DNA of 64,000 bases, taken from positions 3,224,001 to 3,288,000 of the forward strand of contig JAHCVI010000001.1 in NCBI GenBank assembly GCA_019096155.1, written 5' to 3'. The notes below the pieces were generated by a model. It saw only the letters and a list, made by a program, of their open reading frames with translations, was not told the origin of the DNA and made no database searches. How positions within the stretch are numbered: the stretch's first letter is position 1; every line of letters starts with the position of its first letter. A program made the position numbers and the translations under genes. Shown in pieces: positions 1 through 11,221 of this stretch. The stretch comes from Staphylotrichum longicolle (taxonomy: Eukaryota > Ascomycota > Sordariomycetes > Sordariales > Chaetomiaceae).

Positions 1-530
1 TTTTTTTTGGCTCACTCCTTCCTGTCTTTTATTGACGCGAGCCCCATGGTACAACATGAACATCTCAGGTTCTTGGTTTCTCGAACTTCATTTCCGCCTA
101 GCTCACTTGTTTCCTCCCGCCGACACTCTCTCCTGCCAACGGCATCGGTTTGGAAAGGAACCTCTCGCTACCAAACGCACTTTTTGCAACTCAACTCTTC
201 CTTGTCTAGTCCATTTTACTGATTTCTGCTTATATACCAAGTGCATGTTGCCCAGCAGTCATTCCCATCGCATTTGTTGATCCCTTTCACGTCGCTCGCG
301 AGTTTTCAGGCGTTTGACAACCTTGAACTCGCAGTCCACTAGGTCTGTTGCCTCTCATTGACCGATTAAACTCATGTTGACACGCAGGGAAAACAAGAAC
401 TTGTCAGATTCACAATTGGGACCCGACCAAAAGGCGAAACTGCTCCTAAGTGACACGACCACACCACAGCACTGCGACGTTCTTCATTACGCCCAACTTG
501 CTGCTCGGCTCCGACCATCGAAAGACAGAA
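1..530. other. Upstream region of the first gene
   Basis: Mostly pyrimidine-rich, non-coding-looking sequence before the first credible start codon. An open frame reaches back to 450 but begins with GTG; the first ATG in that frame is at 531. No RNA gene or clear promoter box was recognised. Confidence 0.5.
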
Positions 531-3034
531 ATGGCAAAAGAATCATCGCCGGCCGAGTCTGCAGATTGCACCCCATCCGCAAAGAGCACAGAAAACACCA
601 ACCGCAAGATGACTGAGAGAGAAGAAAAGAAGCGGCGACTGCGTGAGCTCGGAGACACCCTCCACTACGTCAAGACAATCGTGGACCACATGAGCCACCA
701 TTACAAAGACATCAATCCTCCCCCGTGGCTCGACTTGCGGGCTGTCGCAGCCCAGCTGATGCGCTCTGTCCAGACGGGCTCCAACCATGCAGCCTGGAAG
801 TGTGCTCGGGAGTCGCTGGTCGCCATTCGAGATTGGAAAGGCGATCATGAGAGTTGGAAAGAGGCTGTGCAGATTGCCAAAATGCCCTACCTCGGCACAC
901 CGTCCGAAATCATGGCCGCCGAGTTCATTGACGGCAAACAACCCTGCATCCCAAGAAGCTTGATGAGAATCCTGAGCCACATAGAGCTGGACTTTCTGCT
1001 GGAAGATCAGCCGCACAGCGATGAGACCCTCCCCAACTTCTGGAAGGGCTCTGATATCAGCAATCCCGAGTGGAGGGGCGTCTACATGAAGAGACGAACT
1101 TGGTATACATCTCGCCTCCCGTTTGACGACGACCTCACCGACTTGGTCCTGAGCATCATGTGCCCAAAACACAACCCAAAACTCAAAGAGCCGGAGCAGC
1201 TGTCAGTACAGAAAGGGGGCAAAGATGACAATAATGGTATCAAGCCGTCCGTCGCCGACGCTAGCCCCAAAGGCGTCATGGTGGCTAGCAAGGAAGATGT
1301 CGGGGAAAGTGAGGGATGGAAGGACAAGGTCCAAGCTACCATGTCTCGGATTTCCAGCACGGTCAACGAGACGCTGGCCGTGGAGAAAGTAAAGCTCCTA
1401 GGAAAACGGTACCGGCAAGAGAATGACACAGCACTGCCCGACATGCAAGAAAAGCGGCAAAGGACGGCGGAAGAGGTACAGCATCCGCCAAAGGTCATCA
1501 CTACGGTCGAGAACACTGACGATGACCGCTCGTCTCCATCCGACACGATACAGGCGGCATGCATTGCTAAAGAGGAAGAAAGGTTTCGGTTACTCAAGGC
1601 AAACTACAAGAAGCTCAAGAGACAGGATCAGCAACTGGCCACACTATTCACAACACTCGATGAGAGCACCAAGGAGTTGGGGAAGGAAATTGGCCAGCTG
1701 ACTCGACAACACAAAGAGGTGCGCAAGGACCTTGATACTGGCCACAGCGCACACGAGCAGCTTGTCAAAAAGTTCGACGACCTGGAGACCCAGAACAAGA
1801 CTCTGGAGGACAAGGCTCAACAGCTGGCTGTTCAGACTGCTGCCCTGACAGACGACCTGAGCAAACTTGGGGACAAGAGCGGCCAAATGGCCGCGCAATG
1901 CAGCGCTCTTGAGGACGAGAACAAGATTCTCAGGGCCCAAATGGTCAGCCTCATGGCTCGCGTGGAAGCTCTGGAACAGACTCAATCAGCCTCCAAGCCC
2001 TCAGCAGGTCCAAGCCCAGCAGGTGCCTCCGACGTGCCAAAAATAACCAACCAGGCCGAGGAGCCAGGACAGCGACGTCCTCGGCAGCACTCCGTCGTCG
2101 AGGAAGGCTCCAGAGACCCGATACCGCGCGGCCATGGGCTTGCCGTCGCCGCCTCCGCCATGCCGTCGTCGCAGTGGCAGTCGGCTGGCGTCATCAAGTA
2201 CGAGAACATCGACACCTCTGTGGTGAACCAGCTGCCACCGAGCCGCTACAAGCGCGCAGTCTCACGGTTCCCTCGCGTGCTTGATATGCCCACCTTTGAC
2301 CAGACTTGGGAGCCCCAGCAAGAGCTTCTCAACCGCCGCGCTCCAGAGCATAACTGTGCGCCCCGCCTGACGCCATACGCAGAGAGCGTCAACGAGACGG
2401 TGGACCTGACGACGTCTCAGCCGTGCTTCAACCCAGCAGTGAGAGTCCCAACCCCAGCTACAACCCCGGTGCAAATGTCGGCGCCCGCCGAGACGCCCGC
2501 CGCAGCATCCGCACAAGCGACACTCCCAGTCCCAGTCCCAGCGCCAGTGCAGATCCCAGCTTCGACCTCCACCGGCGCCTCCCCCTTCTTCCGCCCGCCA
2601 ATCTTGCCGTCCATCGAGTCCTTGCTCTCCAGACCCACCACCCCGCAACCACAACCTCAACCACAACCACAACCACAATCCCAGCAGCCTCCTCAAACTC
2701 AGCCCCAGCCCCAGCCCCGGACCCTTGCCCCCAACCCCAACGCCCGCTTCGAATCCTCCTTCCAGACCCACCTCGCCTGGCTCCCGCCCGCCCACCGCCG
2801 CCACCTCCTCGCCTTCCTCAACGACCTCGACCGGCGCGTCTGGCGGCACCAACCGACGAGATCGTGGCGCGCTGCCGGGCGGGCGGCCTGCAGTACGACC
2901 GGCTGCGCGAGCTGGTGGAGGGGTACGGGCGGGTCTTGCGGGACTTGGGGGTCGTCGGGGCTGTTGGGGGAGGATGGGAGGGGGAGGCAAAGAGAGGAGG
3001 GGTTGGGGAGGGGGAGGGGAAGTGGGGGTGGTGA
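531..3034 (+). CDS. Coiled-coil, Pro/Gln-rich protein of unknown function (frameshifted near the 3' end)
   Basis: I do not recognise this family. The frame from ATG 531 is open for more than 2.3 kb without an intron. An N-terminal helical, Trp-containing part (about residues 30-200) is followed by a charged linker, a strong heptad coiled coil at about residues 345-485 (TTLDESTKELGKEIGQL and similar), then a disordered Pro/Gln-rich tail with a QP repeat at about residues 703-730. Near 2835-2860 the coding signal jumps frame: up to LAFLNDLDRRVWRH it is in the first frame, and the credible continuation (DEIVARCRAGGLQYDRLREL) is one base out and stops at 3032-3034. Ignoring the shift gives an Arg/Gly-rich junk tail to 3206. 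The shift fits a single missing base. Role unknown; the coiled coil suggests self-association or scaffolding. Confidence 0.6.
2638..2728 (+). repeat. In-frame CAA/CCA (Gln-Pro) repeat
   Basis: A run of alternating Gln and Pro codons inside the coiled-coil protein gene. It is a low-complexity stretch prone to length change and forms part of the disordered tail. Confidence 0.8.
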
Positions 3035-3885
3035 TGGTGAAGAGGGAGGAGGGGGGGTAGTGGGGAGAGTTGAAGGTGGTATGAGAAGGGGGGGGGGGGG
3101 GGGGAAGAAACGGGGAGGGGAGACTAGGAAAGCTGTAGAGGGTGTGGAACGGGGGTTGGAGAGAGGGTGGGAGACGGGTGCATTGAGAGATGGGGGAGCC
3201 CGATAGATTACAAAGATCCAGGTTTATGACGTGTGCTGTCTTGATTAAGGTGACCTTGCTGGATGATGTGATTTTTGAGCTGTGTAGAATTGGAAGAGAA
3301 ACGAAGAAAGAGAGAAAAAAACGGAAAAAAAAAAGAGGAAGAAAAGAGAAAATGGGTATGAAACAGGACAAAAGGAGAATGGTAGAGAGGAAAGAAGAAC
3401 AAAAAGTAACAAAAGGAAAAAAGAGACTCGAAGAAAATGGAAAAGGAAACGAGACAAGAAAGGAGAAAAGAAAAACGATGAAAAGAAATGAAAAAAAGAC
3501 AAAGAACAAAAACACAAAATATAGTGAATGGAGGACGCAACCCAGAAGGCCGCTTACACAGTACACAGGAATGTGTGGTGAGTGAGATAGACAGGGATGT
3601 CATGGGGGCGACGACATGTTTTCGGGCCAAGCTTTCTGCCAGCCTGAAATCTGCGCCGCCTGACTCTTTCCCGCGACAATACAACCGTCCGTGTCAAAAA
3701 AGATGCCATAAAGATCAGAATCAACTGGGTGGCTCACTTTGGGGTTCAGGGTCGAGCCGTTTTCCCCTGCCTGTTGGACTCCCCGAACTTCCCGGTCCCA
3801 CTTTTTGGTTTGAGTTGAGCAACTCGTCTCATTCGACAACCATCGAGTTTCATCTCACAACTGTCAACAGACAGATGCCGCAAAG
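3035..3885. other. Intergenic region with G17 run and long polypurine tract
   Basis: No gene seen. It holds a 17-G homopolymer at 3088-3104 and an almost pure A/G tract on the + strand at about 3292-3510. Open frames here encode only Lys/Arg/Glu runs and are compositional artefacts. The last 200 bp are the 5' flank of the oxygenase gene. Confidence 0.7.
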
Positions 3886-4828
3886 ATGTTCACCTACCTT
3901 CTCGCCCTCGTTCCATTCCTCCTCTACTTTTCAGACCCCATCCTCCAATTCTTTTCCCCATCCCCTCCTCAAATCCGCCGCCTCCCGCGTCCCCAACTCA
4001 ACGAAGACCTCCTGGCCCTTGAATCGCCAACACCAAACTACACCTGCCCCGACAACCCCTATACCATCCACGTGTACTCCCGCGCCCCCTTGGTCATCTA
4101 CATTGAAAACTTCCTCTCCCCCTCCGAACGCACTCACCTCTTGGAGATAAGGTTCGAGAAACCCCCCTTCCGTCCAACACTTACCTCCTTGCTCACCCCC
4201 TTTTTTTTCTTCTTCTACCCAGCGGACCGCTCTACGAGAAATCCACAATCACCCACAACGGCGGCGCCACCACCTCGCACAACCCGGCGACGCGCGACTC
4301 CGAGGTGGCGCTCGTCCCGCGCACCGACGCGGTGCGCTGCGTCGAGGACCGCGCCCGCGCCCTCCAGGGCTGGCGCGACGACGTCTGGATCGAGCGGCTG
4401 CGCGTGCAGCGCTACCGCGCCGGCGGGCACTACCGACACCACTTTGACTGGAGCAGCGGGCGGGGCGGTGGGGCGCGTGAGCAGCTTCATGGTGTGGGTT
4501 GCGGACTCGGAAGGGGATGGGACGGGGACGGGGAGAGGTTGGAGGGGGGCGGGACCGAGTTTCCGCGGTTGAAGGCGAGGGGGGATGGGAGGTGGTGTGA
4601 GTTTGTGGACCTGGTTCTGAGGAGGGGGAGGGGGTTCAACAAGGGGAGGGAGAGGAAGGAAAGATGGGAGTGGTGTTCAAGGCCGTGCCTGGGAATGCGG
4701 TATATTGGGAGAACTTCATGGCGGACGGGACGGGGAGAGGGTATGAGGAGACATGGCATGCTGGGCTGCCTGTGAGGAAGGGGGTGAAGGTTGGGTTGAA
4801 TATCTGGAGCGCGGGAAGGATTGAGTAA
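3886..4828 (+). CDS. Prolyl 4-hydroxylase alpha-subunit-like 2-oxoglutarate/Fe(II) dioxygenase (frames broken)
   Basis: The family hydroxylates peptidyl proline or related substrates using Fe(II) and 2-oxoglutarate. The N-terminus MFTYLLALVPFLLYFSDP is a signal anchor, suggesting an ER-lumen or membrane protein. Exon 1 is 3886-4151; a 71-nt intron (4152-4222) joins HLLEI to SGPLYEKSTITHNGG. Catalytic residues are visible: HHFDW holds the first His-x-Asp iron ligands, and ETWHAGLPVRKGVKVGLNIW holds the distal His and the 2-oxoglutarate-binding Lys. Between them the coding frame changes at about 4455-4475 (+1), 4500-4545 (-1) and 4600-4615 (-1), always in G-rich sequence, so no single open frame covers the domain. 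Each segment still reads as family-like (RVSSFMVWV, EGGGTEFPRL, GVVFKAVPGNAVYWENF), favouring assembly indels over a decayed gene. Confidence 0.75.
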
Positions 4829-5808
4829 GAGTGTTGGGGGGCAAGTAAACATTGGCACAGAATTGGCAGGCTCGGACTGAGTGCCCGTTGTGTGTTGACG
4901 AGGGGACAGCGTCTGGCCACGTTGCTGGAGGGCTGTAAGTACGAAAGGGTTCCGACGGAGTTACGACGACAAGTAAGGCGATCTGGCTTGTTGAGCTGAA
5001 GTGGATGGAGATCTCGATTTGGATGCTGCATCTGAGCGCATCCCGTTTGTATGGTGAGGATACGCATGCTGACGCAAGATCCTCGCATCCAAGGCATCTC
5101 GGCGCATTGCCCAGTGTCCACGAGACTTTCAGGCAGCGACCCTTCCCGACTGAGTCACCTGCGACGGAACTTTCAGGGCCATGCGAGCCATGGTCAGCAA
5201 TTGTAGCAGGGCCTTTCCTGCCAGCAAAGGCCGCTTTTCGTAATGCTCATTTCAGTGCTGGCTGGAATTGGCAGGAATGAGTCACCAGGCGTCACCGGGC
5301 GTAATGGGGGCGTCCTTCCTGTCCGGGGCGAGATACTGCACGACTTGTTCGGAGATGGCCCACCGCCCGCAGGCTGCACTTTCCAGCAGAGCACGAGCAA
5401 CGGAAAATTACTCCACGGTCTGCCTTGGATGCCGGCTTTGCGCCTGTTCTTTTCAGGCAGCCCTCTCGGTCCCTGTAGACAAAGAGGGTGTGCTGGGGAT
5501 CCCAGTGCCGGCGCCCGGCACAGGTACCGGCTTAACTAATAGCGCTCGGGGGTCGGAGCAAAGACGACCCGCACAACAAAGTCCGAGATGTTCTCCGGCC
5601 GAATCCGGGATTTACGCGCCGCAGCCCTGGCTTTCAGGCAGATGTCGAGGGCAGGGCTGACGAATATGGCACGGCACAACCCAACGACGGCCGGGCTATA
5701 CATGGGTTCGGAATCCGGGACGGCGCTGCTGTTGAGCCCGGTGTCTTTCGATTCTCTGTCATCGCCGCACCTCGGCATCCGTCTCGGACTTGGCAACAAC
5801 ACCGCAGC
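4829..5808. other. Intergenic region; promoter of the Zn2Cys6 factor
   Basis: About 980 bp between two + strand genes. Several open frames occur but none shows consistent codon use or a recognisable product. No RNA gene seen. Confidence 0.6.
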
Positions 5809-8758
5809 ATGTCAACCTCGTCCCCCGAACATGTCCCTCACGAACCCTCCAATGCCGCCGCCGGCCCGGCCCACGAGCCGCTGGCTTGTGTGAGCTGCCG
5901 CTCCCGGAAGCTCAAGTGTGAGATGCCCCGCGCCGGAATGGGCTTAGTTAGCGTTCCCTGGTTGCTTACTGTGACTGTCAGGCGACCGCCAAAAACCAGT
6001 GTGCGCCCGCTGTGCCCGGGCCGGTGGCGAATGTCTGTATCCGGAGTCCCGGAGGAAACCAGCGTTCAAGCGCAGGAACGTGAGGGAGCTTGAAGAGAGG
6101 CTCGGTATGCCGTTGTGAACCTCCACTATGCCCGGCCTTGCATTGACCCGGACCCAGCCCAGGTGGAAGGCCTGCTCAAAACCGTCGGCAAGCAAAGAGC
6201 GAGCCAGTCAGCGCAATCTGATGGCGCCTTTACAGAAGACTCGTCTCCCGGAACGCTGGGAGGGGAGCCATCTAGGGCGGAGAGGCCCCGAGGCAGCCCG
6301 TTGGAAGGGGCGATGCCGTGGACTCCCCTGTCCTCGACCGAGTCTCCCTCAAGCGGAGACAATGCGCAAAAAGGAGAGTTGTTGGGGTTTGGCCAGTTTG
6401 AGAGCCTGCCCCCTTTCGAGATGATTGAAGACCTGTATGTGCCTGCCTGCAATAGCACCGCCACGGCCATCTTGAGTTGACCACAGCCATGTAGCCACGG
6501 CATTTTCTTCGGCTCACAACAGCATTTCCTGCCCATCATTCATCCGACTAACTACTTGCGGTCGTTTCACGCTCCGCCTCACATGCGCCCTCCCCTGGGT
6601 CTTCAATATGCAATTTGGACTGTGGCCGCAAACATGCACCCCAGGTATGGGTGCTATCATGACGCCCTGTACCGCCGTGCCCGCCAGTATCTGGAGTCTG
6701 ACGAGCTCAAGGTTGGTAACATCCCGGTCTGTTAACCGTTTCCCCAGTCTAACGTGTTTCAGGGACACGGCGAACATTTCATCACGATTGGTCACGCGCA
6801 GGCCTGGACTCTTTTGGCGACTGACGAAGCTCGCCGTCTATTGTTTACCAGGGCATCCATGAGTTCTGCTCGGTCTGTCAGGCTGGCCGGCATGATGGGA
6901 CTTCATCGGCTTGACAGCACGCTCTCCGATGACGAGCTTCCCATGCCTCCCATGATTGCCCCGCCTCGGAGCTGGGCTGAGCTTGAGGAGCGCCGACGAC
7001 TGTTCTGGGGAGGGTTCTGCATCGACAGCTACGCAAGCATCAGCGCAGGGTGGCCGACACTGATTGACGTGGACCAGGTTCGTTTTGTATTGATGTCAAA
7101 ATGCCTCTGTGCTCATGGCTGACTGCCCGCAGATTACCACCCACTTGCCTGCCCCTGAAGACGCATTCACCACTGGCGTCGAGGAGAAGACCTCCACATT
7201 GGGAGAAGCATTTCGGGGCTCTGGCTATTCAGGCTTTGCGGGAAACGTGATCATCTGCCACATTTTCACTCGCCTGATGAAGCATGCTCACCGGCCAATG
7301 CCCGGAGATTGCCCAGAGGACCCGGAATTTGGTCCGTTTTGGAAGCGCCACAGGGAACTCGACAACCTGTTGTCCAACGCTTTCATGTTCATGCCTGAGC
7401 GCTTCCGCCTCCCCGGGAACGCGAGGGATCCGGTTGCCGTCCAGGCCAATCTCAACCTGCATGGCGCCGTCATCTGCCTTCATATCGCCGCCCGCGAGAG
7501 AGCCGACAAGTTCAAGCTGGCGTCCTTGGGGCAGGCGAGTCGGACCAGGGCCTTGACTGCCGCGCAGGAGATTATCGATATCATGAAGACGAGTACACAC
7601 ACGAAAACCACACATAAAGGACCCTTGATGGCCCTCTCCCTGTACTTCGCCGCTTCAGTGTACGTTGCGCAGGCGAAAGACAGCCCAGACGAGTTCGACA
7701 AGACCAACCTCGAACTCATCATCGGCTTCATGAACGCCATCGGGCACCAGCACATCATCACGCATTCTTACCTGAACCAGCTTTTGCTCGATTGCAAACG
7801 CAATGGTATTTCCATCTCGGTGGAAAACCTCCCCGATGCTGACATTCCAAGCGAGAGCCGCGGGCATGGCATCCCTCTCGTCGCCCGAGCATCGACATCG
7901 CGCCACACCAAGATGCAGCCTCCACTGCCAGGCCGCCTACCTTTAGGCGCGCCGCAGGGCACCATTCAATACTCAACAAGTATAGCTATTCCTTATTTTC
8001 CGTGCGCGAATTATATCGGACCGTTTCCCGAAGCTGAGGCCCCCGAAGGCCCCGCCAGCAAGCGGATGCGCACTTCAGCCAAGCCGAGTCCGCAGGCGCC
8101 ACCGGCCAGGCCCCCAAACGCCGGCATATTCGGCCCATCGGTGTGGCCTGCCGGACAGAGAAGGGAGACCTTCGTGGATCCGGCCCCCGACGTTTTCGAG
8201 TACACCGGCGACGGCTGGTCCTACTCGACAAAATTCATGACGGCGACGGCGACCACCACCACGACGCTCCCTCACCGGACGGGTTCGCCGGCCATACTCG
8301 CCAGCCGGGGAATGCCTGGCGCAGCAAGCAGCGCCATGCCCAATTTCACCGGGTTTTCCATGCCCGGCTCAGCAACAACACCATTCCCCCAGATGCCGAG
8401 CGCCCCGCCGCTCCCCGACCTCGGCTCCCTCGTCGGTTTCGGCATGGGCATGGCGAGCGCCATGAACACGAGCCCCGACACGGCCAACGCCGACAGCCTC
8501 GACCCGGAAGCCCTGAGGGACCTCAACATCTTTGAGCACCTCGGCGAATGGGGCGTCGCAGACCCCGAAGGGTTCTACGCCATGCTGGTCGACGGCGCCG
8601 GAGACGACTTTGGCACGTCGCAGGAGAGCATGGACCCGTGGGCGCAGCTGAATAGCGCCGCCGGCGGGAGCAGTTCTGCTGCTGGCGGGACGGGAGGAGG
8701 TGGAACTTGGGGCACTGGCGGCGGCGGCGGCGGCGGTGCCGGGTCTGGGTCTGGGTAA
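5809..8758 (+). CDS. Zn2Cys6 fungal-specific transcription factor
   Basis: A nuclear DNA-binding regulator, modelled as six exons: 5809-5917, 5982-6104, 6158-6438, 6487-6711, 6763-7077 and 7133-8758 (892 aa). Intron 1 splits the third zinc Cys codon; after splicing the cluster reads C27-x2-C30-x6-C37-x6-C44-x2-C47-x6-C54, an exact Zn2Cys6 pattern, followed by a basic linker and a short coil (RELEERLAQVEGLLKTVGK). Residues from about 175 (HFLPIIHPTNYLRSFHAPP through RSWAELEERRRLFWG) match the fungal_trans middle-homology domain. The C-terminus is disordered and ends in a poly-Gly stretch. The third intron (6439-6486, 48 nt) is the least certain. No frameshift is needed. Target genes cannot be told from the sequence. 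Confidence 0.88.
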
Positions 8759-9359
8759 AGCAAGCCAGACTTGGAAAAAAAAAATAATGAATGAATGAAG
8801 AGAAAGGCGTGTAAGTTAAAGTGAACGAGATCTCTCCCCCTTTTGTACATTGTACTGTACTATAGCATAGCATTTGGGAAAGGCTGTTTCAAAACAGGGT
8901 GGCGTTTTCGGCGGGAGATACCTTGGGTTTATTTGTGTCAGGCATTTCATTCAGGTGGGTATATGGGACGGATGCGAGGATCCGGTTTGGCGGCGTCTGG
9001 GCTTTAGAGGGGTTTGTGTAAACTAAACTCCAACCAACCCTCCTCAGCAGATGATGAATTTAGAAATCCCCCATCTAAATATAATGATAAGACAAAACTC
9101 CCTAGCAGTCATATCCTAGTTGATCCGCTGACAGCAACATACATGCGCGGGCCTCTTTTTATCTATCTCTTGTAGTCTTTTGTGTTTCTCATATCACACA
9201 CATCGGATCATGAGCGTTTTCCGGCGGCGTGTGTTGGGTTTCAAGTGAGTTGAGATAGATACAGCCCACTTTCAGTCCCCGACCCGTTGCCGTGATGTGG
9301 GAATCGAATTCCCCGACTCCATTTTGTCTATAGCATAGCGGCAGCCGCAGCAGCACAGC
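8759..9359. other. Convergent intergenic region
   Basis: About 600 bp of AT-richer sequence between the converging 3' ends of the transcription factor and the cytochrome b5 reductase genes. It presumably holds both 3' UTRs. Nothing else seen. Confidence 0.6.
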
Positions 9360-10538
9360 TTAGAAGGCGAACACCTGGTCCTCCAGCTTGCTGACGGGGC
9401 GGGCCTTCTTGAAGCCGAGCGCCTCGGTCGTCTTCTTCAGGCCGCCGACCATGGGCGGCGGGCCGCACAGCAGGATCTTGACGTCGTCTGCGGGCTTGGG
9501 GAGCCATTTCTGGAGAGAGGTAAAAACAGAATTAGCAACCCATCAATACTACATCCTTCGGGGAAATAAAAACGACGACGCCAAGGAGCGTTGATGTCAT
9601 TTTTGGGCATGGAAAGACGTACCTGAACCATCTCGCTCGTGACGTAGCCCACGCCGCCCGTCCAGCCGGCAGGCGGCTTGTCAGCACGTAGTGCACGCGG
9701 AAGCCCTTGTCCTCGCGGGCGAGCTGGTCGAGGTCCTCGCGCAGCAGGATGTCCTGCTCGGTGACGTTGGCAAAGATGAGGTCGACCTCGGTCCGGTCGC
9801 CGGCGGCGCGGCCGCGGATGATGGCCTTGACGACCTGCAGCATGGGGGTGATGCCGGTGCCGCCGGCGACCATGCCGAAGTGGCGCACCATGTTGGGGGT
9901 GTACACGAAGGCGCCCTTGGGGCCCTTGACGCGGATCGTCTGCCCCACGGCCAGCGACGCCATGTGCCGCGAGATGTTGCCCTGCGGGTACGACTTGATG
10001 AGCAGGTCGAAGTAGCCGGGTTGGTGGTCGCCCGAGATGGGCGTATAGGAGCGCACGATCTCCTTGGTGCTGCCGTCGGGCTGTTCGAGGGTCGCGCCGA
10101 TCGAGATGTGCTGGCCGATGGGCAGGCCGAGAATCGAGGTGGGGGAGGGCAGGGAGAAGCGGTAGCTGTGGGAGGGGAGATGTTGGTTAGAGGCTTGTTG
10201 ACGGGGGTTAAGGGGGGGGGGGAGAGAGCTTACATGGCTACATTGTGCGAGATGATGGTCTTCTCCTTGAGCTCAAACTCCTGGAAGGCATCGGCCTTGA
10301 GGGCCGGCTTGGGGCCTGCAATGGGAGGTTAGAAAACTGGGCCGTTGATTTTGTTTTGTCTCAAGCGAGGTCTCAAGAACGTACGGGTGTTGAGGAACTT
10401 GATGGTGCCCAGGGCAATGCCCAGCAGGAGCGCGTACGCCGTCCACTCGCGCTTGACAATGGCGGTGCCCACGACGAGCAGGCCGAGGGGGATGTAGATC
10501 CCGTCGATGTACTTGCGCGCAAGCAATGAATCCGCCAT
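9360..10538 (-). CDS. CBR1: NADH-cytochrome b5 reductase (one-base frameshift in exon 3)
   Basis: The enzyme transfers electrons from NADH through FAD to cytochrome b5 at ER or outer mitochondrial membranes, for sterol and fatty-acid desaturation. Exons: 10538-10385, 10315-10234, 10165-9623 and 9509-9360. The N-terminus carries a membrane anchor (YIPLGLLVVGTAIV). The FAD motif RSYTPIS, the NADH-binding GGTGITPML, the CGPPPM motif and the C-terminal KLEDQVFAF are all present. The exons sum to 929 nt, one short of 310 codons. The break is near 9680, where RVHYVL should run into a Lys-Pro-Pro-Ala-Gly-Trp segment; the correct frame resumes one base out (GGVGYVTSEMVQ). One missing base restores a full 309-residue enzyme, so an assembly error is likely. 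Start chosen as the first ATG in frame. Confidence 0.92.
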
Positions 10539-11221
10539 TGTGTCCCGTGTGGTGCGCGAGAGCTGCCGGATACGAGGAAGCTGGTCGGCGAGGGTCGGGG
10601 CTGCCAATTGATATCACAGCAAAACCGACTCAAGAAACTTTGTCGGAACGGGGGTGGGAGCAGAGGGTACTTCGTGCCTTGGGTGGGCCGATTTTCCTGC
10701 GGGCTCGACCGGGTTCTGCCGTTGGAGACCGGGGCGGCCCCCATGGAACTGGGCCACTTTTTGGGCGGTCGCATTTTGGTGTGTTCAACAATTTGGCACC
10801 CGGCGGGACAGCTTGGCAGGCCCAAGACCGCCGAGCCTAAGACCGCCGAGCCGAGACCTCCGATGCGCGGCAGTTCCCCACGTTGGCAGTGTCGCGCCTT
10901 CATCGACCAATAATGCGATTGCTGCGTCCGAGTTCACTGCTTGCACATGTCCGACGCCCTTACCGTTTGCTGACACCATTTCAAACGGTCAACGTTGCAG
11001 CCAACTGTGTTACGGTCGGCAGGGCCAGTCTCAGCCTTGTCGGTTCCGTGCGTCAAAGTCGTCACTCTTCTTCAAAGTTTCCAGGGTCGCCAACTGCTGG
11101 ACCCTGCAGCCGCCCCAGCGCTGCGGGTGACAGGCCGTTTCTTATTAGCGGCGGAACCTTAAAGAAACCCCAGACGGAACCCTCCCGCCCACACCCGCAA
11201 GGACCGGGTAAAGACACCCAA
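10539..11221. promoter_or_regulatory. Bidirectional promoter region, CBR1 and Gig1-like gene
   Basis: The two genes diverge from here. It contains a 14-bp direct repeat (AAGACCGCCGAGCC, twice, about 10822-10852) and an in-frame upstream ATG at 10913 that may extend the + strand gene. Confidence 0.5.

Noticed and set aside
450..530. N-terminal extension of the first gene
   Set aside because: The open frame starts with GTG; the first ATG is at 531.
2262..3566. 434-codon minus-strand frame
   Set aside because: It is the shadow of Pro/Gln-rich coding DNA and of the polypurine tract; the product is Phe/Leu/Ser and Trp/Gly low complexity.
3886..4828. RIP-inactivated pseudogene for the prolyl hydroxylase
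   Set aside because: The defects are one-base indels in G runs, not C-to-T changes or stop codons, and catalytic residues are kept.
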